The position numbers were made by a program, and so were the translations under genes. A stretch of DNA of 64,000 bases from Glaciecola sp047250385 (GTDB lineage: Bacteria; Pseudomonadota; Gammaproteobacteria; Enterobacterales; Alteromonadaceae), in NCBI RefSeq assembly GCF_047250385.1, contig NZ_JBLBVM010000045.1:67486-131485 (forward strand), written 5' to 3'. The notes below the pieces were generated by a model. It was not told the origin of the DNA. It did no database searches and saw only the letters and a program-made list of their open reading frames with translations. This document shows positions 18,783-27,838 of this stretch, piece after piece. The first letter of the stretch is position 1. Each line of letters begins with the position of its first letter.

Positions 18783-19328
18783 CTAAATTTGGCTTATCAA
18801 CTCTTGCAAATATGAAATCTTCACATTAGACAATTGCCTGTAATCGAAGTAAGGGCATACAATAAGTTTATGCTTCATGTCGATGGCAAAAGCTTCATTC
18901 TCCCATTTAAGGCTTTTTGGCAACGCCAGCGATTTGGCATACGTTTTACCCATTATAATAATCGCTTTTGCGTAATCATGTTTTTCAAGCGCCTGCGCTT
19001 CAAAAATTAAAGCAGTGTTACTATGCGCTCTCAATAATTCTCCATCGCGATATTGCTGCCAAGTAGTGTAGTCCTTAGCAAAGGGAAAATGCGCTTGCGG
19101 CAGGGCGTACATTAATTTTGCATACACATTGAATACTTTTCGCCAGCCATTCCCACATGCATTACCTACCGCAGAAATTTCGCCATCGACAACGGAGCAT
19201 ATGTGAGCTACTTCGTGACGCTCATTGTGCTCAAGGGCGAAATCAAACTTGGGCCTGTTTGCCATATAGACCACTACTGAGGCTTTTTCGTTACCAAGGC
19301 CTTTACATTGCAGGCTCAAATCTATCAT
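18783..19328 (-). CDS. Conserved-looking hypothetical protein
   Basis: A 181-residue soluble protein that I cannot assign with confidence. It has no signal peptide or membrane helix. Visible points: an N-terminal part with VVVYMANRPKFDF, a middle part with a possible HNERHEVAHICSVVDGE segment (several His residues, but not a clear zinc-protease HExxH), GNACGNGWRKVFNVYAKLMYALP, and a C-terminal half with basic clusters. It may belong to a domain of unknown function found in Alteromonas-like bacteria; I am not sure of the number. Coding is supported by length, codon pattern and a position between two other minus-strand genes. It is 37 bp upstream of, and in the same direction as, the LysE exporter gene. 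Confidence 0.55.
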   Translation of the reverse strand: MIDLSLQCKGLGNEKASVVVYMANRPKFDFALEHNERHEVAHICSVVDGEISAVGNACGNGWRKVFNVYAKLMYALPQAHFPFAKDYTTWQQYRDGELLRAHSNTALIFEAQALEKHDYAKAIIIMGKTYAKSLALPKSLKWENEAFAIDMKHKLIVCPYFDYRQLSNVKISYLQELISQI

Positions 19329-19365
19329 TTTCTACCTAATTGTTGAATGTAATTACACTGCTTCT

Positions 19366-19968
19366 TCAAAAGAGCAAACTGAGGCCTAAACCTAGCATGA
19401 CAAATCCAATAACGAACTCTAGCACCTTCCACGCTCTGGGATTCTTGAAGATCGGGATTAGCAATTTCGCGCCATAACCAAGAGAGAAGAAAAACACGAA
19501 TGAGGCAGCCACTGCGCCCACGTTGAATGCAAGTTGTTGCCCTTCGTACTGAGTTGAAATTGAACCGAGCAATACGAATGTATCTAAGTAAACATGTGGG
19601 TTTAGCCAGGTAAATGCCAAGCAGGTTAACACTGCGGTGAGTAGGCTGCCCACGTCTTTCCCCTGCGCTTTTAGGGCATGATCAGTCGTAATAGCTGATT
19701 TGAAACTGATTGCTGCATAGAAGAATAAAAATGCAGCGCCAGCGTATCTTGCGACTTGTTCTAGAAGTGGAAATTTTTGAACGACATAGCCAAATCCTGC
19801 AATACCCGCCGTGATCAGAATTGCATCCGACAACGCACAGATTAAACAAACCACGAAAACATGTTCCTGTTTTAATCCCTGTTTCAAAATAAACGCATTC
19901 TGAGCGCCGATGGCGAAGATGAGTGAAAGCCCAAGTGAAAAGCCTGCAAGTAAGACGGAAGCGCTCAT
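19366..19968 (-). CDS. LysE/ArgO-family amino-acid exporter
   Basis: A 200-residue inner-membrane exporter of basic amino acids (lysine/arginine) in the LysE superfamily. Seen: about six hydrophobic helices, the N-terminal family signature FSLGLSLIFAIGAQNAFILKQG-type sequence (GAQNAF), a second conserved part FTWLNPHVYLDTFVLLGS typical of the ArgO/YggA branch, and FFSLGYGAK. Length matches ArgO (about 205). It is the last listed gene before a divergent XylR-type regulator at 20123; in many bacteria the exporter is controlled by an LysR-type ArgP, which is not present here, so the XylR neighbour is probably unrelated. The substrate is inferred from the family. Confidence 0.88.
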   Translation of the reverse strand: MSASVLLAGFSLGLSLIFAIGAQNAFILKQGLKQEHVFVVCLICALSDAILITAGIAGFGYVVQKFPLLEQVARYAGAAFLFFYAAISFKSAITTDHALKAQGKDVGSLLTAVLTCLAFTWLNPHVYLDTFVLLGSISTQYEGQQLAFNVGAVAASFVFFFSLGYGAKLLIPIFKNPRAWKVLEFVIGFVMLGLGLSLLF

Positions 19969-20122
19969 GAATAGGACCTTGTGGAAAAATGCAGTGAAAT
20001 AAAATTATAGGAGCCAATATAGCAAGGATACTATTTTTTTGACACTGGCTTTAAGTAGGCTAAAGTTTGTACAGAAGAATTTAGCAAGCAATCACCAAGG
20101 GTCAACTAATCTGGACGTTGAT

Positions 20123-21292
20123 ATGTTTTCTACGCGATACAGTATCACACTTCTTTTTAATGCCAATAATGGCTTTAACCGCGATGTCATTGTTGGGATT
20201 GGCGACTATTTACGATCTTCAAAGGTAGATTGGGATGTTTATCTTGAAGAAAACCCCACAAACTCAATCGATAGAATTAAGCATTGTCACTGTGACGGTA
20301 TTATTGCGGATTGCAATGAGGGTGAGATTAAAAAGGCAGTAGAAAATCTCAAATTTCCTGTTGTGGGCGTGGGTGGTTCCTTTGGAGAAAAGTCAAACTA
20401 TCCCGACATTCCCTATGTCGCCACCGATAATATAGAAATTGTGAGAATAGCCTATGAACATCTCAAATCAAAAGGCTTACAGAGTTTTGCATTCTATGGT
20501 TTTCCACTCGATGAGAGTTGCCTTTGGGCGGTTGAACGGGAGCGAGCGCTTTTAAATTTTTGCAAAAAAGACGGTTATGACTGCGCTATTTATCGCGGTT
20601 ACTCAATGCGAGCAGATACTTGGCAACATAGTTTGGATAGCCTAGGCGCTTGGTTACTGAATTTACCGAATCCAGTGGGTGTTATATGTGCAAATGATGT
20701 TCGCGCTCGGCAATTACTTCAGGAATGCGTTCATGTACAAAAAGCGGTGCCTGAAAATATTGCAATTATTGGTATAGATGACGACGAGGCATTACAAAAC
20801 TTAAATAGAGTAAGTTGCAGCTCGGTGGCGCATAACTGCTCTGATATTGGATTCAATGCGGCGAAATTGCTGCACCGGCGGATCGAAAATCCGGCCTTAA
20901 GGAGAAAGGTTGTAACAATAGCGCCCCGCGCTGTTATCCCTCGACAAAGCACGGATTTCAAAGCTCTGTGTGACCCTCATGTGATACAAGCCATGCATTA
21001 TATCCGTCAAAACGCATGCAGAGGCGCAAAAGTAGGGCAAGTATTAGATTTTGTGGGCGTTTCTCGAACTAATTTGGAGCATCGCTTTAAGTTGGAATGC
21101 GGTCATAGCATTCATACAGAGCTGCACAGGCAAAAACTAAATCGAGCATGTGAGTTATTGACAAAATCTAACATGAGCTCACAGAAAATTTCTATCGCTG
21201 CAGGGTATCCCTCTTTGCAGTACATGTATGCAGTATTTAGGAAGCACTTTGGTGGAACACCCAAAGATTACCGCGAGAGAAATATCCAATGA
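20123..21292 (+). CDS. xylR: XylR-like transcriptional activator (LacI-type sensor + AraC-type HTH)
   Basis: A 389-residue regulator. The N-terminus (FSTRYSITLLFNAN, then WDVYLEENP) closely resembles E. coli XylR, which is 392 residues long and activates xylose genes. Seen: periplasmic-binding-protein-like sensor domain (about residues 5-270, with ENIAIIGIDDDEA typical of LacI-type sensors), and a C-terminal AraC-type double HTH (about 285-385; VGVSRTNLEHRFK and ISIAAGYPSLQYMYAVFRKHFG). The frame is open from 20039, but the ATG at 20123 reproduces the XylR N-terminus. No xylA, xylB or xylose transporter gene is nearby, so it acts on distant genes or has another sugar ligand. It ends exactly where the convergent RDD gene ends. 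Confidence 0.82.
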   Translation: MFSTRYSITLLFNANNGFNRDVIVGIGDYLRSSKVDWDVYLEENPTNSIDRIKHCHCDGIIADCNEGEIKKAVENLKFPVVGVGGSFGEKSNYPDIPYVATDNIEIVRIAYEHLKSKGLQSFAFYGFPLDESCLWAVERERALLNFCKKDGYDCAIYRGYSMRADTWQHSLDSLGAWLLNLPNPVGVICANDVRARQLLQECVHVQKAVPENIAIIGIDDDEALQNLNRVSCSSVAHNCSDIGFNAAKLLHRRIENPALRRKVVTIAPRAVIPRQSTDFKALCDPHVIQAMHYIRQNACRGAKVGQVLDFVGVSRTNLEHRFKLECGHSIHTELHRQKLNRACELLTKSNMSSQKISIAAGYPSLQYMYAVFRKHFGGTPKDYRERNIQ

Positions 21293-22756
21293 CTATTTCA
21301 TTTTTTTGACATTCAATCGGAGAACAAGCGTTTCTGATATTTTATCTTGAATAGCTTGTCTATTCGGGTCCCAATAGATTTGTAGGAAACCTAGTAGACC
21401 CGTCGCAAAGCCAGCACCATAGCCGCCGTATCGACCAAAGCTTTCCCACAAAGAAGGGTAGTTTCCATCTAGTTTCACTACTTCAATACCGAGTAGTTTT
21501 TTACCTATGGTTTGCCCGCGCCACCATGCTGTGAATACACTAAAGTAGAGCGCCGCCCAACCCAATCCAAGGCCGAGATCCGACATAATTCCTTTAAGCC
21601 ATTCAATAACACTATAAACGGGACTTTCTGCCTGCGTTGGCTTGCTCGGTTGTGTGACTTCTAGTACGTCGGCATTATAGGCGTTGCGTTCTTCATTGAA
21701 TGTACTTACAAATTTATTCATGAATAACGATTTGTTCTCATCGCTCCATTCTTTTTGGGAAATAATATCACTGGCGGTTGCGTTAATATCTTCTACCGGA
21801 ATTTCCAAAGCGGCGGCCCCAATTGCAGCGCCTTCAGAAAATTCTAGCAAGCACTCACTATCGCCACTGCATTTTATCTCTATTAGTTCCGATGCTAGAT
21901 CAAGCAGACTTCTCATCGTTTCTTCGTTTTCTTGTATTTGAGCGGATTCGCTCAACGGAGTGTTATCGATACTCGCAGAATCCGAGATAATGGCATACAC
22001 AATAACGAAGATTAAGACGGCGGCGCTGCCTCTTAGTGAAAGTCGAATTAGGTTGAAGTTTTTTTGCTGCTTTAAACGGTTTCCCGCTTTGAAAAATGTA
22101 AGGGCAACAAAGCCAGCCAGAATCAAGCTGCTAATTCCGGTGAGAACTGTAATTAGGAGCATATCTATCAGGATCGCGAATCCTCGACGAGTTGGGGTTG
22201 CGAGAGCTTGCCCTAGCAAATCTGGCGAGACAGTAAAGGCATAGGGCGTCACTACTTCACGAGTTTCTTTGCTGTTTAAGCTCTCCGTTTTTTGTGGAGT
22301 ATCTATCGGCTCTGATGAATCAACATATTCTGCTATTTCGATTTCTGTACTGGCTTCAGCGTTAGGTTCAACAGCTGAGTGCGTTTCAATTTCAAGTGCA
22401 GCTTTTTCTACCTCGGGTTCAGCTCCCAAGCCAACTTCAGCCCCCAATCCAAGATCTGCTCTCATCCCAACTTTAGGTTTAGCATTCATTTTAGGGTCTT
22501 CTGAAACCTCAACATCTGTTTTGGGTTGAGTAGTTATTTGGGGTTTAACCTTTATTTCAGGTTCAACGTCAAATTCGGATTCAGCAGCTGCTCTATGGTC
22601 CACAATTTTATCAACTTGCAACTCTGTTTTAGAAACAGTACGAGGCTCATGAGAGAGCTTCTCTTTCCTTTTCTCTTTATCAGATCCCTGTTGCTGATCT
22701 ATATCAGGATCCCCTAGGTCAAAAGATTGTTGTGTTGGTTTATCCATAGAGGTCAT
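21293..22756 (-). CDS. RDD-domain membrane protein with long acidic disordered N-terminus
   Basis: A 487-residue inner-membrane protein. The N-terminal ~165 residues are hydrophilic and of low complexity, with alternating Glu, Lys, Pro and Ala and loose repeats such as xVxPxI, KPKVGM and GLGAE. The C-terminal part is an RDD domain: the signature TPTRRGFAILIDML (Arg, Asp pair) around residue 190, three or four membrane helices, and WWRGQTIGKKLLGIEVV, a hallmark of the family. A loop of about 130 residues between helices contains two cysteines (IKCSGDSECL) that could form a disulfide. RDD proteins are poorly understood; some are Na+/H+ antiporters. An in-frame ATG at 22747 is an alternative start. 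Its stop abuts that of xylR with no gap. Confidence 0.72.
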   Translation of the reverse strand: MTSMDKPTQQSFDLGDPDIDQQQGSDKEKRKEKLSHEPRTVSKTELQVDKIVDHRAAAESEFDVEPEIKVKPQITTQPKTDVEVSEDPKMNAKPKVGMRADLGLGAEVGLGAEPEVEKAALEIETHSAVEPNAEASTEIEIAEYVDSSEPIDTPQKTESLNSKETREVVTPYAFTVSPDLLGQALATPTRRGFAILIDMLLITVLTGISSLILAGFVALTFFKAGNRLKQQKNFNLIRLSLRGSAAVLIFVIVYAIISDSASIDNTPLSESAQIQENEETMRSLLDLASELIEIKCSGDSECLLEFSEGAAIGAAALEIPVEDINATASDIISQKEWSDENKSLFMNKFVSTFNEERNAYNADVLEVTQPSKPTQAESPVYSVIEWLKGIMSDLGLGLGWAALYFSVFTAWWRGQTIGKKLLGIEVVKLDGNYPSLWESFGRYGGYGAGFATGLLGFLQIYWDPNRQAIQDKISETLVLRLNVKKMK

Positions 22757-22810
22757 ATCGAGTCCGTTTATTACTTATTTGTTTATTGTTTATATAACTT
22801 TTTGTACATT

Positions 22811-23788
22811 TTAATTGAAGCGCCATGCGATAAAACGACTTGCTTTTGCACCTTGTGCCATGTCGATGGTTTTGCATTCAATGGCACCCAGTTTTTCAGC
22901 TAATTTAACTAGTGGGGCGACATTGTCTTTCTTTGACAGCAAGGATGTAAACCACTTAATTTGATCTTTAAACTCAACACTTTCATTCATCATGTTTTTC
23001 ACAAACACAAATTCGCCACCTTCACACCAAAGCTCACTATTCTGCCCACCGAAGTTGAGTGATGACTGATTTTTTGCTGTTGAATCTTTGCCGCGACGCT
23101 TCTCGCTGTGCCTAGCCAAATTCTTGTTTTTCTTTCGGCTGCCAGCCATAGCAGCTTCTGCAGACTCATGAAATGGTGGATTACATAAACTAAATTCATA
23201 CTGTTCACCTTTTCCCACTATGCCAGAAAAAATGGATTGGCTTTGTTTTTGAAAGCGTACTTTAACTAATTTGCGTAGATTTGGGTTTGATTCAGCTATA
23301 AGTTTAGCGCTGTTGTATGACGCTGGGTTGATATCACTTCCTACCATGCTCCATCCGTAACTCTGACTCGCGACTATCGGATATATCAAGTTAGCGCCGG
23401 TCCCAATATCTAAACCTTTATTGGCTTTTCCGTTCGGGATCGTGCCTTTATTATCATTTGCTAGTAAATCAGCAATATAGTGAATGTAGTCAGCGCGACC
23501 GGGAACTGCAGGGCATAGAAAACCGTCTGGAATGTCCCAATGTTCAACTTGATAGTACTGCTTCAGCAAAGCTGCATTTAATGCTTTCACAGCAGAAGGT
23601 TGTGAAAAGTCGATGGTTAGCTTACCAACAGGGTTTGGCGCTAAGAAATTTTTCAGTGAAGAATGTAGGCTTGCCAACTTAACAAAATCATAGCCGCCAT
23701 TGTGCAGATTTCTTGGATGCATTTCGGCTTTTTTACTAGTGCCTTTTGCATGTTTTAAGCGTGCAGGTTTCGTTGCTGTATTTTTCAT
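22811..23788 (-). CDS. rlmF: 23S rRNA (adenine(1618)-N6)-methyltransferase RlmF
   Basis: A 325-residue SAM-dependent enzyme that methylates N6 of A1618 in 23S rRNA. Seen: basic N-terminus (KPARLKHAKGTSKKAEMHPRN), conserved HNGGYDF, SAM-binding GLDIGTGANLIYP (residues about 125-137), acidic SDINPASY, and the catalytic N6-adenine motif NPPFHES (residues 203-209). Near the C-terminus MMNESVEFK and the GAKASRFIAWRF ending fit the YbiN/RlmF family. Length agrees with E. coli RlmF (308). It lies alone between an RDD-protein gene and an SRAP gene, all on the minus strand but separated, so co-transcription is uncertain. Confidence 0.94.
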   Translation of the reverse strand: MKNTATKPARLKHAKGTSKKAEMHPRNLHNGGYDFVKLASLHSSLKNFLAPNPVGKLTIDFSQPSAVKALNAALLKQYYQVEHWDIPDGFLCPAVPGRADYIHYIADLLANDNKGTIPNGKANKGLDIGTGANLIYPIVASQSYGWSMVGSDINPASYNSAKLIAESNPNLRKLVKVRFQKQSQSIFSGIVGKGEQYEFSLCNPPFHESAEAAMAGSRKKNKNLARHSEKRRGKDSTAKNQSSLNFGGQNSELWCEGGEFVFVKNMMNESVEFKDQIKWFTSLLSKKDNVAPLVKLAEKLGAIECKTIDMAQGAKASRFIAWRFN

Positions 23789-23925
23789 AGTAGCCCTTTT
23801 TTAGCAGAGGCAACTCGCTGCGCTGAGACTTTGTTAGCGGAAGTTCGTTTTTTGTCTGAACTGGCATGTGCTGATGTCATTTTTCAATCACTTAAATACG
23901 CTTATAAGCGGATAATCCTCGCATT

Positions 23926-24633
23926 CTATAACAAACTGGCCTGTAAATCAGATACTAATGTTGCAGGCGGGGGGCTGTTCATCGGCACTTTGTCTTTGTA
24001 TGTTTTAACGCGCTGTACATGCAAGGTCGGGTAAAGCGTTGGATTTTCCAGAACGAAATCGATGCGTGGGTGTTGCTGAATTGTCTCATCTAGCCATATA
24101 TCGAGGAAATTCGGCTCCATTGGCAGAAAGCATGGAAACGCTTTGTCGTGATAAGGTTCCATTTTGGGGTGTGAATCACGAGTTATAACCGCGCAGCTAT
24201 ATTTATTATTTGAATGTTTGCGATAAAGCACGCCCAGTGCAAAAACGTCATCGCTTTGCATGTAATATTGATGTTTGGTTTTTCCGACAAATTTTGATTC
24301 TCCAATAGCCGTTGCGAAAGTAATTGCTCGGTATTTGTGTAGTGCGTGCTTCCAAAAAGGGCTACTTAAGTTTCGGGCATTGAAGGTTGTTCTTTTGCCG
24401 ACAAGCAATCCATTTTCGCTGTCAACACAATCAAACCACCAAGTCGCGGACACTTTCTTCAAAGCTCCGTCTTCACGAATGAGGATGTCAATTGTTCTAT
24501 CTGGATTTTGACCAAACGCAGGGTAAAACACCTTTTTCTCTCCCTTTGGGAAAAAGGGTAAATAGTCTGAAAAATCCGGCTGCTGCATCACTGGACTGGG
24601 ATGCTCACCATTGACTTCAATGTATCCACACAT
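23926..24633 (-). CDS. SRAP (SOS response-associated peptidase) family protein, YedK/HMCES-like
   Basis: A 235-residue protein of the SRAP family, which forms a protective thiazolidine crosslink with abasic sites in single-stranded DNA through its N-terminal cysteine. Seen: Cys2 exposed after Met removal (MCGYIEV), TFNARN with the conserved Asn/Arg pair, a Glu in AIGESK where the family has its active-site Glu, and YHDKAFPCFLP where the family has the active-site His (usually HxRMP). The motifs are looser than in YedK, so it is a divergent member. It is divergent from the pqi operon, with 140 bp between them. No LexA box was recognised. Confidence 0.78.
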   Translation of the reverse strand: MCGYIEVNGEHPSPVMQQPDFSDYLPFFPKGEKKVFYPAFGQNPDRTIDILIREDGALKKVSATWWFDCVDSENGLLVGKRTTFNARNLSSPFWKHALHKYRAITFATAIGESKFVGKTKHQYYMQSDDVFALGVLYRKHSNNKYSCAVITRDSHPKMEPYHDKAFPCFLPMEPNFLDIWLDETIQQHPRIDFVLENPTLYPTLHVQRVKTYKDKVPMNSPPPATLVSDLQASLL

Positions 24634-24773
24634 ACTATTCTCCCAAGATGAACTATTTGAAATGTTCGCATTCTATCTTATGACTATTGAGCTTGAGATC
24701 CAATCGTATCTTTACTGTTCACTGCCATTGTTTATACTTAGCCATCTTAGACCTTCACATTGAAATATTGTAA

Positions 24774-25406
24774 ATGAACAAAGACCACAAGCATCAGCAT
24801 GCCTGTTTAGAATGCGATCTGCTTATTACAATGCCAGATGTGATTTCGCATCGGACCAATGTTCATTGCCCTCGATGTGATCACAGCATCGCGTTTGGCC
24901 ACAACAACGCCAGACAGTATATTTTAGCAATGACCATAACAGCCTTAATCTTAATGTTTGTCGCCTGTTCTTTTTCATTTATTTCGTTTTCTTCAAGCGG
25001 CCAGGTCCGCAGTATTAACTTGCTTCAAACATTCACTGAATTGTATGCTCAAGAGTATTACTTCGTCGCTATTCTCGTGTTTGCCTTTATCATATTGCTC
25101 CCAACGCTTTATTTAGTCGCTATCATGCTTATTATTTTCTCAAGTTACCGGAGAGTCGAGTACCTGCCGACGGCGTGGCTTGGTGTCATGATGAGCTATA
25201 TCTTGCCATGGTCGATGGCTGAAGTATTTTTGATAGGTGTGTTGGTGGCGTTAATTAAAATGATATCGATGGCAGATATAGCACTTGAATCGTCGTTTTG
25301 GGCTTATGTCCTTTTTGCTCCCTTATTTACACATATAGTCTCTGTTATAGATAATCATCGTTTGTGGAGATGGATTGAACAGGGAAAGGTATCAATTAAT
25401 GATTAA
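24774..25406 (+). CDS. pqiA: PqiA-domain inner-membrane protein, N-terminal-half type
   Basis: A 210-residue membrane protein with one PqiA domain. Classic E. coli PqiA (about 417 residues) has two such domains in one chain; here each half is its own gene. Seen: a zinc-ribbon-like pair of CxxC motifs at the N-terminus (ACLECDLL and VHCPRCDHS), then four membrane helices, including the conserved YILPWSMAEVFLIGVLVALIKM segment. PqiA sits in the inner membrane and works with the PqiB tunnel and the PqiC lipoprotein in lipid transport between membranes. The stop overlaps the next start by 8 nt. First gene of the pqi operon. Confidence 0.85.
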   Translation: MNKDHKHQHACLECDLLITMPDVISHRTNVHCPRCDHSIAFGHNNARQYILAMTITALILMFVACSFSFISFSSSGQVRSINLLQTFTELYAQEYYFVAILVFAFIILLPTLYLVAIMLIIFSSYRRVEYLPTAWLGVMMSYILPWSMAEVFLIGVLVALIKMISMADIALESSFWAYVLFAPLFTHIVSVIDNHRLWRWIEQGKVSIND

Positions 25407-26019
25407 CAAAGCTCAAGCAAAAACAGCTAGAAGCCGAGGCCTTACTAATTGCTTAGTCTGCCATCAATTATCGCCAATATCGTCAACTCATTGCCGTAGA
25501 TGTCATAGCCCTATCTCTTCGCGGATAAATAACAGTGTGCAAATATCATTTAGCCTGTTGCTGACTGCCGCGCTACTTTATATCCCAGCGAATATCTATC
25601 CTATTATGAGCACAGAGCTATTAGGTGATAAAACTGAAAGCACTATTATTGGAGGCGTGATCTTGTTCATAGAGCATGAATCGTATTTTATCGCTGCGGT
25701 TATCTTCATTGCTAGTATCATTGTCCCCATAGCTAAAATGTTCGCCTTGGCTTTGCTGTGCTACTCTGCGAGTCGAGCGGATCGAATCAAGCAATATGAG
25801 CTTACGAATCTATATCGCATCACAGAATTTATTGGTAAATGGTCTATGGTTGATGTATTCGTGGTTGCTATTTTAGTCGCGTTAATACAATTAGGTGGGG
25901 TAATGTCTATAGAGGCTGGTATAGCCGCCACCGCATTTGCAGCCGTGGTCATACTCACCATGATCAGTGCGCATCAATTTGATACAAGGCTCCTTTGGGA
26001 TAGAGTGGATGAAGAATGA
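25399..26019 (+). CDS. pqiA: PqiA-domain inner-membrane protein, C-terminal-half type
   Basis: A 206-residue membrane protein with the second PqiA domain. Seen: two CxxC motifs (CLVCHQL and CRRCHSP), four membrane helices, NIYPIM after the first helix, and the family motif EFIGKWSMVDVFVVAILVALIQLGG. The frame is open from 25375, but ATG 25399 has GGGAAAGG 10 nt upstream and overlaps the previous stop in ATGATTAA, a typical translational coupling, so I chose it. Its own stop overlaps the pqiB start (ATGA at 26016-26019). Together with the preceding gene it equals one full-length PqiA split at the domain border; there is no sign of frameshift, so this is a stable two-gene form. Confidence 0.85.
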   Translation: MINKAQAKTARSRGLTNCLVCHQLSPISSTHCRRCHSPISSRINNSVQISFSLLLTAALLYIPANIYPIMSTELLGDKTESTIIGGVILFIEHESYFIAAVIFIASIIVPIAKMFALALLCYSASRADRIKQYELTNLYRITEFIGKWSMVDVFVVAILVALIQLGGVMSIEAGIAATAFAAVVILTMISAHQFDTRLLWDRVDEE

Positions 26020-27836
26020 CTAGCGATAAGAATCAAGGAATAGAAGAGTCTAACAATGTGACAAGCGATACAGATCATGAAGTGCTAAGTAGTGCCAAAA
26101 ATAATGCTTTGAATGAGAGTGACGACATCGAGAATGAGAAAACCGAGCATGAGACTAAAAACGTTGACGATAACGAAAAAGCTGACGATATGCTTAGTCA
26201 AACGAAAAAAGGCGACAACGATGGAGCAAGTCCCGTAATTGTGCCCAAATCTCGCTTCTCAGCAATTTGGATCCTTCCGATACTTGCCGTGCTTATTGGC
26301 ATAGGAATGATATACAACGATTGGCGTAACAGAGGTGTTCAAATTCAAGTTGCATTCCAAACAGCTGAAGGTTTGGTGGCGAAGAAGACCTTATTAAAAA
26401 ACCGCAATGTTGATATTGGCTTAGTTAAAAAAATTAAATTCAGTGAAGATAAATCTCATATCTTAGTCGATATTGAAGTTGATAAGTCAATGGATTCATT
26501 CCTTGTTGAAGATAGCGAGTTTTGGGTTGTTAAGCCTCGTTTTGGTGCGACAGGTATTACTGGTTTTGGTACATTGCTGTCCGGTGCTTATATTGAAGTG
26601 TCACCGGGTCAGTCAAACATAGAGAGTTTAGAGTTTACGGGGCTTGAAACACCACCTGTGACATCCTTGAACGCCGATGGTATTCACCTCAAACTGATTT
26701 CTAGCGGAACTAAACCTTTAAAAGTTGGAAACCCGGTCTTACACAAAGGCTTCGAAGTAGGTGCCGTTGAAGCAAAATACTATGACGATCTTGAGCAGGA
26801 AGCGCATTATGATATTTTTATTCAAGCGCCATTCCACAATTTAGTGACAGAAAACACCTCATTTTGGAACGTAAATGGGCTTTCTATTACAACTTCTTCT
26901 CAAGGCGTCAGTTTAAATATGGCCTCTTTAGACGCATTGGTCGCAGGTGGCGTAGAGTTTGGTTTGCTTGATGACGCGCAACCGGGCGATGGGGTCGCCC
27001 AGAATCATCAATTTCAAGTTTACGATTCATTAGCGAGTATTGATGAACAGCGTGACTATAAATATATCGAATACGTGATTCTGGTAGAAGACAGCGTAGG
27101 CGGCTTGCATAAAGGTGCGAGTGTCGAGTATCGAGGTATTCGAATTGGCACTGTTAGCGAGCCTTATATGGAGTTTTGGGGGTTTGTTGATGTTGCTGGT
27201 GTGGTGAAAGATGATCGCATTCCTGTCGTCATCAAGCTTGAACCAGAAAGACTGATGAAAAAAGGTTATGTATCCATCGATTTATTCCGAGGAATGGTTA
27301 ATGACTGGATAAAAGATGGACTGACGGCATCAATTGAGAGTGCTAATTTTATAACCGGTAGTTTGAAAGTCACGCTAGAGCCAAATGGCGAACCCGTAGC
27401 TTCAGTTCAGAAATTTGAGGAATATACTGTTATCCCGTCTGCGCAAGGTGGCTTTGCTAGCTTAACGAAGAAATTAGAAAATATTCTTGGTGAACTTGAG
27501 AAGTTGCCATTGAATGAGTCCTTGGCAAATCTCAATGGTTTAATGACTGCGGCAGAGAAAACACTGCAAACCACAGATGGCGCAATTCAAAAAGCGAGCA
27601 CAACATTCACAATGCTTGAAAATACATTAGTGGAGCTACAGGGCACATTGAAAGGGCTACAACCCAATTCTGAAATATACCGCTCGGTTGAACAAATGAT
27701 CAAGAAAATTGAAGTCACTTTAGATGAAATTAAACCTTTCGTTAAAGAAGTCACTAACCAACCCAATTCACTTGTGTTTGGCCAGCCAGCAAGGGTTGAT
27801 AAGCAGCCTAAATCAGCTAAAAAAGAAGGCAAATAG
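26016..27836 (+). CDS. pqiB: PqiB MCE-domain intermembrane lipid transport protein
   Basis: A 606-residue inner-membrane-anchored protein that forms a hexameric tunnel across the periplasm for lipid movement. Seen: an acidic, disordered cytoplasmic tail of about 75 residues (rich in E, D, N, S, K), one membrane helix (about residues 84-102, IWILPILAVLIGIGMIYND), three MCE domains (about 107-200, 220-310 and 345-450, each starting with a VQFxTAEGL- or KGASVEYRG-like strand), and a C-terminal helical needle (about 480-590). It is longer than E. coli PqiB (546), mostly because of the N-terminal tail, whose role is unknown. Overlaps the second pqiA gene by 4 nt; pqiC starts 2 bp after its stop. 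Confidence 0.93.
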   Translation: MTSDKNQGIEESNNVTSDTDHEVLSSAKNNALNESDDIENEKTEHETKNVDDNEKADDMLSQTKKGDNDGASPVIVPKSRFSAIWILPILAVLIGIGMIYNDWRNRGVQIQVAFQTAEGLVAKKTLLKNRNVDIGLVKKIKFSEDKSHILVDIEVDKSMDSFLVEDSEFWVVKPRFGATGITGFGTLLSGAYIEVSPGQSNIESLEFTGLETPPVTSLNADGIHLKLISSGTKPLKVGNPVLHKGFEVGAVEAKYYDDLEQEAHYDIFIQAPFHNLVTENTSFWNVNGLSITTSSQGVSLNMASLDALVAGGVEFGLLDDAQPGDGVAQNHQFQVYDSLASIDEQRDYKYIEYVILVEDSVGGLHKGASVEYRGIRIGTVSEPYMEFWGFVDVAGVVKDDRIPVVIKLEPERLMKKGYVSIDLFRGMVNDWIKDGLTASIESANFITGSLKVTLEPNGEPVASVQKFEEYTVIPSAQGGFASLTKKLENILGELEKLPLNESLANLNGLMTAAEKTLQTTDGAIQKASTTFTMLENTLVELQGTLKGLQPNSEIYRSVEQMIKKIEVTLDEIKPFVKEVTNQPNSLVFGQPARVDKQPKSAKKEGK

Positions 27837-27838
27837 TT

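Noticed and set aside
23831..24034. 67-codon plus-strand frame across the rlmF-SRAP gap
   Set aside because: It overlaps the end of the SRAP gene in antisense and shows no motif.
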